Shown here: one piece after another, positions 1 to 5,915 of the stretch | Numbering within the stretch: position 1 is the stretch's first letter | Layout: each line of letters starts with the position of its first letter | Assembly (NCBI GenBank): GCA_021793635.1 | Contig: JAJYSI010000227.1 | Span: 1 to 5,915 of the forward strand | Direction of reading: 5' to 3' | Origin: Bacteroidota bacterium | GTDB taxonomy: Bacteria; Bacteroidota; Ignavibacteria; Ignavibacteriales; Ignavibacteriaceae | DNA: 5,915 nt | Program-made: the position numbers and the translations under genes | Notes under the pieces: model-generated | Told to the model about the DNA's origin: nothing | Database searches by the model: none | What the model saw: only the letters and a program-made list of their open reading frames with translations

Positions 1-1188
1 TTCTTTACCCGCGTTGCCCGACATGAAGATCATCCGATTTATGGAAGAGCAATTCCCGACAGCGTCATATATACAGACTTAAAAGTCATAAAAAATTTAA
101 ATGCCAACATGATAAGAACAGGTCATTACCCTAATGCTCCTTTTACATATACACTTGCTGATAGAATGGGTTTTGCAATTATGGAAGAAATTCCTGTCTG
201 GTGGTTTGATGATCCCGCGGCTTGGGTGATACAGAATAATACAAGACATATTCATCAACAAATGTTCAGAGAAATGGTTTTCCGGGATTACAATCGCCCC
301 TCTATATTATTCTGGAGTACCTGTAACGAATGTTTAGACGTCACTAACAGAGCGGAATATATCCAAACGATTCAATCAGATATAAAAAATAATTATTATG
401 ACGGCAGGTTAGTTACACAATCTGCGGCAGCAGATAGACCTGGTCCACAAGATCCCTCACAAGATAATTGTGATGTTGCGGGATGGACTATGTACTTCGG
501 AATTTTTTATGGAAGTTCATACAATACCGATACACAAACTTTCTTAGATACTGCGAATACAGACCATCCAAACAAACCGATAATGGATACTGAGTTTGGT
601 TATTGGTCTACACAATCAGGCTCTACCGAACTGCAACAGGCACAAGTATTTCTATTAACATTTAAGACATTTCAACAAAACGCCGCTGTTAATGCTAACG
701 GAACATATAACCCTAATGGATATTTAGTTGGAACGATGTGGTGGTGTGCTTTTGATTGGTACACTGCGCAAACAGGACTTCAAACTATGGGGATCTATCA
801 TTTGGATAGGACTACAATTAAAAAAGTAGGGCCAATCCTTCAAAGCTCATATAAACCATATTTTCAATTCGGAGGAACGATTACAGCAATTAAGAGACCT
901 TCGACGAACGAAGTAGCACCAACAAATTACGAGCTCAATCAGAATTACCCGAACCCGTTTAATCCAAGTACGACAATTTCTTTTTCTTTGAAAAAAAGCT
1001 CCAACGTTACATTGAAAATATACGATATACTTGGAAATGAAATTATGCTATTAGTGAATCACCAGCACTATTCGGCGGGAGTTCATGAAATAAAAGCAAA
1101 CTTGGACAGATTTTCATCCGGGGTATATTTTTATAGATTAGTATCCGATAACTTCACTTCCGTTAGAAAAATGATTTTGCTTAAATGA
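1..1188 (+). CDS. Glycoside hydrolase family 2 enzyme with C-terminal T9SS sorting domain (5' partial)
   Basis: The reading frame is open from base 1, so the start and the N-terminal jelly-roll and Ig-like domains of a GH2 enzyme lie upstream; the ATG at 109 is internal. The visible 395 codons begin in the catalytic TIM barrel with the GH2 signature RHEDHPIYGRA, then DLKVIKNLNAN and IRTGHYPN. The acid/base Glu is in the STCNE motif (codon at 328-330) and the nucleophile Glu is in DTEFG (592-594), so the active site looks intact. From about base 925 the protein becomes a T9SS type-A sorting domain: YPNPFNPSTTI, then KIYDILGNE, SSGVYFYRL and terminal KMILLK. This predicts export across the outer membrane and surface attachment or release. 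GH2 covers beta-galactosidases, beta-glucuronidases and beta-mannosidases; the substrate cannot be assigned from this fragment. The gene is probably co-transcribed with the GH30 gene 51 bases downstream. Confidence 0.93.
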   Translation, partial: FFTRVARHEDHPIYGRAIPDSVIYTDLKVIKNLNANMIRTGHYPNAPFTYTLADRMGFAIMEEIPVWWFDDPAAWVIQNNTRHIHQQMFREMVFRDYNRPSILFWSTCNECLDVTNRAEYIQTIQSDIKNNYYDGRLVTQSAAADRPGPQDPSQDNCDVAGWTMYFGIFYGSSYNTDTQTFLDTANTDHPNKPIMDTEFGYWSTQSGSTELQQAQVFLLTFKTFQQNAAVNANGTYNPNGYLVGTMWWCAFDWYTAQTGLQTMGIYHLDRTTIKKVGPILQSSYKPYFQFGGTITAIKRPSTNEVAPTNYELNQNYPNPFNPSTTISFSLKKSSNVTLKIYDILGNEIMLLVNHQHYSAGVHEIKANLDRFSSGVYFYRLVSDNFTSVRKMILLK

Positions 1189-1228
1189 TTTTCGAAATTA
1201 AAAAAATTAAGGATTTTCCGAATAAACT

Positions 1229-1233
1229 AAGGA
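1229..1233 (+). promoter_or_regulatory. Ribosome binding site of the GH30 gene
   Basis: AAGGA lies 6 bases before the ATG at 1240 and supports that start. The same TAAGGAT heptamer also occurs 20 bases earlier (1208-1214) but has no start codon at a suitable distance. The 51-base gap after the GH2 stop shows no hairpin followed by a T-run, which fits read-through from the GH2 gene. Confidence 0.6.
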
Positions 1234-1239
1234 TGAGAT

Positions 1240-2727
1240 ATGCATTCAACGTATAGACAACCTACACGACATTTAAAGTTAATATTCACATTTATTCTTT
1301 TTTCATTTTGTATTAGCATCTCTGCGAAGGGCGGGAGCGAAAAACCGGGACACAGGAATTCCCGTGCAAAGAAAATCAGAATAGCGGATGTTTATATTAC
1401 CGCAAAAGGGACGACTGAAAGGATTACCAAAAAGGACTCAATCATATTTGAACCTCTTGAACAGCCTTTAGAACACGACCCAACAATTATCCTAGACAGA
1501 AGCAAGACATTTCAAACCATTGTAGGAATTGGCGGCGCAATTACAGACGCATCTGCCGAGACCTTTTACAAATTACCTGCCGATAAACAGGAGGAAATTC
1601 TGACTGCTTTATTTGATAAAGATAAGGGTGACGGATTTTCTCTTTGCAGAACCAATATAAATAGCTGTGATTTTTCGAGTTCAAGTTACGCTTATGATGA
1701 AGTTGCGGGGGATACAAGCCTAAAACACTTTACGATTGAGCATGACTTAAGATACAAAATACCATTTATTAAAGCCGCGTTTAAAAAATCAGGAAATGAA
1801 ATTAAACTTTTTGCATCGCCATGGAGCCCACCCGCCTGGATGAAAACAAATAACAATATGCTTGAAGGCGGAAAACTTAAAAAACAATATGATCAAACAT
1901 GGGCAAATTATCTAGCTCTATTTGCAAAAGAGTATAGAAAAGCCGGGATACCTATTTGGGGAATGACAGTTCAAAATGAACCGATGGCAGTTCAGCCCTG
2001 GGAATCATGCATTTATACAGCAGTAGAGGAAAGAGACTTTGTCAAGAATTTTTTAGGACCAACAGTACAAAGATCCGGCTTATCAAACTTAAAGTTGATT
2101 ATTTGGGACCATAACCGTGGGATAATGTATCAACGCGCTGAAACAGTTTATGATGACCAGCAAGCAGCAAAATATGTTTGGGGTACAGGCTTTCATTGGT
2201 ACGTCGGAGATCATTTTGATAATGTAAGATTAGTTCATGATGCATTCCCCTCAAAACATCTTCTGTTTACGGAAGGCACAGAATCAAATTTTTTTGCAGA
2301 CAGCTTGCATGAATGGAAATGGGGAGAAATGTTTGGCAAGTCGATAATTATGGATTTAAACAATTGGACAGAAGGCTGGACTGCATGGAATGTAATTCTT
2401 GATGAAAACGGGGGTCCTAATCATGTAGGAAACTACTGCATGGCGCCGATAATATGCAATATAAAAACCGGTGAATTGACATACATGAATTCGTTTTATT
2501 ACCTAGGACATTTTTCAAAATTTATTCGACCCGGCGCAAAGAGAATTATCTGCTCTTCAAACTCCGATGATCTTTTGGCAACTGCTTTCCAAAACACTGA
2601 TGGAAAGATAGCTGTAGTTGTTCTTAACACAACAGACAAAGGAATTGATTTTAGCACTTGGATTGAGGGAAGCGCAGTTAAAACAGTAAGTCCAGCACAC
2701 TCTATAATAACAATGATATTACAATAA
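1240..2727 (+). CDS. GH30 glycoside hydrolase, glucosylceramidase-like, secreted
   Basis: This is a complete 495-residue retaining beta-glycosidase of family GH30. Residues 1-29 look like a Sec signal peptide: a basic start, hydrophobic core LIFTFILFSFCISIS, and likely cleavage near residue 28 or 29. There is no lipobox. After a basic linker the catalytic fold begins with GIGGAITDASAETFYKL (about 96-112), followed by CRTNINSCDFSS (136-147) and SPWSPPAWMKTN (193-204). The acid/base is Glu247 in TVQNEP and the nucleophile is Glu345 in LLFTEGTE. The C-terminal beta domain follows, with YYLGHFSKFIRPG (420-432) and the end SPAHSIITMILQ. These motifs follow human lysosomal glucocerebrosidase (GBA1) closely. 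Family members cleave glucosylceramide, beta-1,6-glucan or related beta-glucosides; the exact substrate is not readable here. Unlike the upstream GH2 protein it has no T9SS domain, so it is probably periplasmic. It is likely second in an operon with GH2. Confidence 0.95.
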   Translation: MHSTYRQPTRHLKLIFTFILFSFCISISAKGGSEKPGHRNSRAKKIRIADVYITAKGTTERITKKDSIIFEPLEQPLEHDPTIILDRSKTFQTIVGIGGAITDASAETFYKLPADKQEEILTALFDKDKGDGFSLCRTNINSCDFSSSSYAYDEVAGDTSLKHFTIEHDLRYKIPFIKAAFKKSGNEIKLFASPWSPPAWMKTNNNMLEGGKLKKQYDQTWANYLALFAKEYRKAGIPIWGMTVQNEPMAVQPWESCIYTAVEERDFVKNFLGPTVQRSGLSNLKLIIWDHNRGIMYQRAETVYDDQQAAKYVWGTGFHWYVGDHFDNVRLVHDAFPSKHLLFTEGTESNFFADSLHEWKWGEMFGKSIIMDLNNWTEGWTAWNVILDENGGPNHVGNYCMAPIICNIKTGELTYMNSFYYLGHFSKFIRPGAKRIICSSNSDDLLATAFQNTDGKIAVVVLNTTDKGIDFSTWIEGSAVKTVSPAHSIITMILQ

Positions 2728-2745
2728 GAGAGAGTAAATTATTAA

Positions 2746-2814
2746 ATGAAGAGAAGACTAATTATTTTACTCAAGTTGACCGCTAGTTTTTATTTAGGTA
2801 TTATAAACCGTTGA
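2746..2814 (+). other. Signal-peptide-like 22-codon reading frame, possibly the remnant of a lost gene
   Basis: An ATG 18 bases after the GH30 stop opens a frame reading MKRRLIILLKLTASFYLG and ending at a TGA inside the first spacer hairpin. It has a basic start and a hydrophobic core, like a signal peptide. A weak purine run (GAGAGAG, 2729-2735) lies 10 bases upstream. It could be the start of a former third secreted enzyme whose body was lost where the repeat now lies, or it could be chance in AT-rich DNA. No family can be assigned. Confidence 0.2.
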
Positions 2815-2870
2815 AACGGTTAATAAATAAGGTTTCAAGAAAGCAACTCACGACTTGAAGTCGTGGGTTA
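2801..2870. repeat. Two-hairpin palindromic element, REP-like or IS200-type
   Basis: Hairpin 1 (2801-2826) has arms AACCGTT and AACGGTT (2806-2812 / 2815-2821), extended by TTAT/ATAA across one A-A mismatch. Hairpin 2 (2845-2869) has core arms CACGACTT and AAGTCGTG (2849-2856 / 2858-2865), extended by CAA/TTG-type pairs and one T-G wobble to give AACTCACGAC against GTCGTGGGTT. The linker contains GTTTCAAG (2832-2839). Neither hairpin is followed by a T-run, so these are not ordinary intrinsic terminators. From memory, paired palindromes of this kind (accgttgaaacggt followed by cacgacttgaagtcgtg) recur in intergenic DNA of Bacteroidetes-group genomes and resemble REP elements mobilised by IS200-like (RAYT) transposases. 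No transposase is present in the window. The structure is seen directly; the family assignment is inference. Confidence 0.7.
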
Positions 2871-2871
2871 C

Positions 2872-2927
2872 TTGATCGGAACAATATAAATCAGCCGTAT
2901 TAACAGCTTATCTTCAACGCCGATCAA
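2872..2927. repeat. 8-bp perfect inverted repeat TTGATCGG/CCGATCAA
   Basis: TTGATCGG (2872-2879) and CCGATCAA (2920-2927) are perfect complements 40 bases apart, next to the two-hairpin element and before the 3' end of the response regulator gene. A further copy of CGCCGAT (2918-2924) occurs at 2956-2962, and ATCCGGAT (2948-2955) is a perfect palindrome. The set could be transcript-end structure for the converging operons, a protein-binding site, or chance. There is no clear terminator signature. Confidence 0.35.
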
Positions 2928-2979
2928 ATTGAATTTTACTTATTAAAATCCGGATCGCCGATTTATGAAATTCCTAAAA

Positions 2980-4437
2980 TTATTTCAGTCCCAACTCTTT
3001 AGCCATTCTATAATAATTGGAAGGTGCAAGACCAAGTTTTCTGGCAGCATCAGTATCGGAATCCGAATGTTGGCGGACATAAGTTAAATATTTTTCTCTA
3101 ATCATTCTTTCCATTTGAGAAAGAGGCAGAATATTATCTTCAAATACAGCTTCAATGCCGCTTAACGGACCACCGCTTTTATTCTTATAAAAAGCACCGA
3201 GAGAGAGCTTTGCCAGTTCTGCTCTTATTTCTATTTCCTCGCTAAAGAGTAATCGTTGAACGACATTTTTTAATTCCCTTACATTTCCAGGCCAGGTATA
3301 ATTTACGAACACTTCGAGAGCATCCGGCTTTAGAGTCGGAGCTTCCCTTCCCATTTTATTGCTGAATTGCAGAATAAAATATTCAAGTAAAACCGGGATA
3401 TCCCCCTTTCTAAACTTAAGTTCAGGAACTTCAATAAAGATTACATTAAGGCGGTAATATAAATCCTCGCGAAATCTTTTTGCCTTAACTTCTTCTTCGA
3501 TATTCTTATTAGTTGCGGCAATAATTCTAATATTAACTTTGATTTTTTCAGTTCGCCCAATTTTTTCCAGTTCTCCTTCTTGAATTACCCGAAGCAATTT
3601 TACCTGAGCAGAAAGGGGTAACTCCGTTATCTCATCGAGAAAAACCGTACCGTTATGGGCAATTTCAAATAATCCTGATTTCTTTTTATCGGCTCCTGTA
3701 AATGCTCCTTTTTCATAGCCGAACAATTCGCTTTCGATAAGATCATGCGGGAGGCTGCCGCAGTTTATCGGAACAAAATTTTCAAATTTTCTTTCGCTGT
3801 TGTAATGGATATTGTAGGCAACCAATTCCTTTCCGGTACCGGAAGCACCGCTTATTAAAATATTAACATCACTGCGGGCATACTTTTTAATCTCATCTTT
3901 GAGTTTTTTAATTATTGGGGATTCGCCGATGATTATTTTTTGAAGTAGATGATCTTCGATATTCTTTATCAACTTTTGATTCGATTTTAATCTTTCCTTT
4001 TCGAGCCTGCATTTTTCATAGGCATTAAAGATGCTGAGAACAAAATCAGTAGGCTGATAGATATAGTCTTCGATATCCCCGGGGTATTTGGTACAATACC
4101 AGAAAGCTCCTGCTCTCATGAGCTTATTGGCAAAATCAAAGTCACTAATATTTATGGTCATCTTAGTAATTACAATAATTTGGATAGAAGAATCTATCTC
4201 TTTAATTTTTTGGATTAACTCTTCACCCATAACCCCTCCGGCAAGGTGGAAGTCCATAACAACAACATCGAAGGCGGATTTATTTTTTCTAATCAATTCG
4301 AGAGCCGCATTACCATCCGAAACGATATTTGAGACATTTATTTTATCGCGAAATGGTTTTACCGTATTCATTACTCTAATTACATCATACTCTTCATCTT
4401 CAATTAGCAAAACTTGAATAACATTATTTATAAACAT
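2980..4437 (-). CDS. Sigma-54-dependent response regulator, NtrC family (REC, AAA+, Fis-type HTH)
   Basis: This 485-residue protein has the full NtrC-type architecture. The receiver domain (about 7-125) has the acidic pair E13/D14, phosphoacceptor D62 in VVVMDFHL, T91 and K117. The linker (about 140-168) is charged and probably helical. The AAA+ domain (about 169-400) has Walker A GASGTGKE (197-204), the sigma-54-contacting GAFTGA loop (244-249), Walker B GTVFLDE (263-269), the [11 protein letters not shown] region with the arginine-finger candidates, and WPGNVREL (382-389). The C-terminus (about 440-485) is a Fis-type helix-turn-helix with [15 protein letters not shown]. It should activate sigma-54 promoters by ATP hydrolysis when phosphorylated. 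The ATG at 4437 places the receiver immediately after the start. The partner kinase ends 20 bases upstream. K117 is followed by Tyr instead of the usual Pro, and the last receiver helix carries a longer segment (about 118-133). Target genes are unknown. Confidence 0.95.
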   Translation of the reverse strand: MFINNVIQVLLIEDEEYDVIRVMNTVKPFRDKINVSNIVSDGNAALELIRKNKSAFDVVVMDFHLAGGVMGEELIQKIKEIDSSIQIIVITKMTINISDFDFANKLMRAGAFWYCTKYPGDIEDYIYQPTDFVLSIFNAYEKCRLEKERLKSNQKLIKNIEDHLLQKIIIGESPIIKKLKDEIKKYARSDVNILISGASGTGKELVAYNIHYNSERKFENFVPINCGSLPHDLIESELFGYEKGAFTGADKKKSGLFEIAHNGTVFLDEITELPLSAQVKLLRVIQEGELEKIGRTEKIKVNIRIIAATNKNIEEEVKAKRFREDLYYRLNVIFIEVPELKFRKGDIPVLLEYFILQFSNKMGREAPTLKPDALEVFVNYTWPGNVRELKNVVQRLLFSEEIEIRAELAKLSLGAFYKNKSGGPLSGIEAVFEDNILPLSQMERMIREKYLTYVRQHSDSDTDAARKLGLAPSNYYRMAKELGLK

Positions 4438-4443
4438 AGATTT

Positions 4444-4447
4444 TCCC
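4444..4447 (-). promoter_or_regulatory. Weak ribosome binding site of the response regulator gene
   Basis: On the - strand, GGGA lies 6 bases before the ATG at 4437, inside the 20-base gap after the kinase stop. The match to a Shine-Dalgarno sequence is partial, as is usual in this part of the bacterial tree. The short gap suggests coupled translation with the kinase. Confidence 0.4.
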
Positions 4448-4457
4448 AGAAATTTAA

Positions 4458-5909
4458 TTAAGGATTAATAACTATAGTAAATTCACAGCCACAATCGGGG
4501 AGATTTTGGGCGTCAATATGCCAACCACACCTTTTTGTAATCTCATAAGCTATATAACAACCATACCCAGTGTTTTGGATATCGTTTTTTTTCGTAGAAA
4601 TATTTTCTTCGAAAATTCTTTTTATTCCATACTCATTTGTTTTAAGAAGTTCGCTTTCGATTCCTTTTCCATTATCGCTAATTTTAATATTTGAAATTTT
4701 GGAATGTTGATCATACCCGGTTTTGATATTAATCAAAATGTCCGGTATCCCGGCATGATCAATACTATTTTGTATCAGCGGTTCAATTATTTCCCAGACA
4801 ACAAATTCATTTACGTTAATTTTGGGAATATTTTTATCAAGCTGAAGCTGTATATTATAGATACTAGACTTTCTTGATGTCCTAAGGAAAATATGATTGA
4901 CAATAAAGCTAATTACTTCATTTAAATCTGTTTGGAAGATAGGGTTTCGAATAGTCTGAACCGGAGGCTCATACCATTTCATATCGTAAATTATTCTTGA
5001 AATAAAATTAGCGTACTTAGTAACCTTGAATTTTATTTCATTTATGTTCTCCGGTGAAAGCAGCTTTAGGTCGCCTTTTATAAAGCCCATAACTTTTTCA
5101 GCTTTATGGTGGGTATGATAAATTCTTTTTGTAAAGGCTAATTCTTTCTCATAAGTGATTTGCTTTTTAATATTAACTTCATGCTCGACAAAAAGTAATT
5201 TCTGAGCCTCATCCCTTTCACGCAAAGTATAAGAAGACACAAAATACATTGCAAGAAGACCGAGTGAAATAAACGAAAGATAGATTAAAGAAGTTTCGTC
5301 ATAGTTTGAAATAATCTGGCTTGTCAGGAAAGAAAAATTTGGCGTATTTTTGACATAAACAGCACCTACATATTCTCCTTTCAAAATAAAAGGAACAAAA
5401 GTGTTAAAAGTTACTTTATTAGTAACAATGCTTTTTATCTGTTCGGTGGTTTTTAATTGGTACTGGATTCCTTCATAAAGTTTTATCACGTCAGAATGTG
5501 AATCTTCCGAATCTGGCGCAACGTAAGAATTATTATTCAATAATGAATAAAGATTTTTCCCGTCGTCGATCGCTAAAAGATTTTTCCCCTGTTGAACGAT
5601 TACACAGATATCCTGAATATTGTTTTGAAGCACCGGTTGTGTTAAAATAATATTGAATGATTTAATAATTCTTCTTGTATCCGCATCTCTAACCGGTTCC
5701 TTTGGGTCAATTGATTCGAGCTGGAGTTCGAGGGAAGTAGTAGTCAAGTTAGCAATTTTTTCCGCGGAATCTTTTTGATACCAATCCTGGGTGCTTAAAA
5801 AGAAATTTCTAATGGAGGCTTTATTAATAAATGAGACCAAAAATTGGAATGAGAAGAGCACGATAAAAATTATCGTTATATGTTTAAACTCAAAGACCGC
5901 GGCGCTCAT
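4458..5909 (-). CDS. Membrane sensor histidine kinase, partner of the adjacent sigma-54 regulator
   Basis: The frame encodes 483 residues from the ATG at 5909 but stays open to the window edge (TGG and GCC precede the ATG), so the true start may be upstream. One membrane helix (about 9-27) and a second (about 207-226) bracket a roughly 180-residue extracytoplasmic region. That region has a PAS/Cache-like look, for example ICVIVQQGKNLLAIDDGKNLY (101-121) and VPFILKGEYVGAVYVKN (172-188). No HAMP domain is evident; a charged helix (about 228-262) leads to the dimerisation region with the His-rich motif YHTHHKAEK (264-272). H268 aligns best as phosphoacceptor, but the residue after it is Lys where an acidic residue is usual. 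The ATPase domain is intact: N-box with N381 in LIQNSIDHA, G1-box SDNGKGI (411-417), F-box RIFEENISTK (431-440) and G2-box NTGYGCYIAYE (446-456). It should autophosphorylate and pass phosphate to D62 of the regulator. The signal sensed is unknown. Confidence 0.9.
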   Translation of the reverse strand: MSAAVFEFKHITIIFIVLFSFQFLVSFINKASIRNFFLSTQDWYQKDSAEKIANLTTTSLELQLESIDPKEPVRDADTRRIIKSFNIILTQPVLQNNIQDICVIVQQGKNLLAIDDGKNLYSLLNNNSYVAPDSEDSHSDVIKLYEGIQYQLKTTEQIKSIVTNKVTFNTFVPFILKGEYVGAVYVKNTPNFSFLTSQIISNYDETSLIYLSFISLGLLAMYFVSSYTLRERDEAQKLLFVEHEVNIKKQITYEKELAFTKRIYHTHHKAEKVMGFIKGDLKLLSPENINEIKFKVTKYANFISRIIYDMKWYEPPVQTIRNPIFQTDLNEVISFIVNHIFLRTSRKSSIYNIQLQLDKNIPKINVNEFVVWEIIEPLIQNSIDHAGIPDILINIKTGYDQHSKISNIKISDNGKGIESELLKTNEYGIKRIFEENISTKKNDIQNTGYGCYIAYEITKRCGWHIDAQNLPDCGCEFTIVINP

Positions 5910-5915
5910 CCAGGC

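Noticed and set aside
109..1188. ATG at 109 as the start of the GH2 gene
   Set aside because: The frame is open to base 1 and the upstream codons encode conserved GH2 sequence (RHEDHPIYGRA), so this Met is internal.
2733..2771. AT-rich imperfect stem AGTAAATTATTA / TAATTATTTTACT after the GH30 gene as a terminator
   Set aside because: The stem has almost no GC pairs, needs bulges, and is not followed by a T-run, so it is weak evidence for termination.
2801..2870. The two hairpins as a CRISPR array or intrinsic terminators
   Set aside because: The two hairpins differ in sequence and there is no repeat-spacer periodicity; neither stem is followed by a T-run on either strand.
4088..4417. 109-codon open frame on the + strand
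   Set aside because: It lies wholly antisense to the receiver-domain coding region, which has a complete set of family motifs; it has no recognisable domain of its own.
4506..4694. 62-codon open frame on the + strand
   Set aside because: It is antisense to the ATPase domain of the histidine kinase, with no motif or ribosome binding site to support it.

Overview
The window is AT-rich bacterial DNA carrying four substantial genes: two on the + strand in the left half and two on the - strand in the right half, converging on a 252-base spacer. The best clue to the host is the C-terminus of the first protein, a type IX secretion (T9SS) type-A sorting domain with the motif YPNPFNPSTTI. This form is common in the Bacteroidota/Chlorobi/Ignavibacteria part of the FCB superphylum. 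With the low GC content, an Ignavibacteria-like organism is the most likely source, but that is inference and not proof.

Left half, + strand (1-2727). The first gene is the 3' part of a family 2 glycoside hydrolase (GH2); its 5' end lies outside the window. It keeps both catalytic glutamates and ends in the T9SS sorting domain, so it is probably delivered to the cell surface or secreted. After 51 bases comes a complete GH30 enzyme (glucosylceramidase-like), with a signal peptide and both catalytic glutamates but no sorting domain. No terminator is visible between them, so they probably form a glycan-degradation operon, with one enzyme outside the cell and one likely in the periplasm.

Spacer (2728-2979). 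It has no convincing gene. It holds a composite repeat of two hairpins (2801-2869) resembling REP-like/IS200-type palindromic elements of Bacteroidetes-group genomes. It also holds an 8-bp inverted repeat (2872-2879 / 2920-2927) and a 22-codon signal-peptide-like reading frame that stops inside the first hairpin.

Right half, - strand (2980-5909). A membrane sensor histidine kinase is followed after 20 bases by an NtrC-type sigma-54-dependent response regulator (receiver, AAA+ and Fis-type HTH). They almost certainly form one two-component system. The kinase has a large extracytoplasmic sensor region, a degenerate H-box and an intact ATPase domain. Its targets are unknown: no clear sigma-54 -24/-12 promoter was seen in the window, so a link to the neighbouring hydrolase genes is possible but unsupported.

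I found no compelling evidence of a wholly new system. The items most worth a second look are the two-hairpin repeat, with a linker complementary to both loops, and the unusual kinase H-box.
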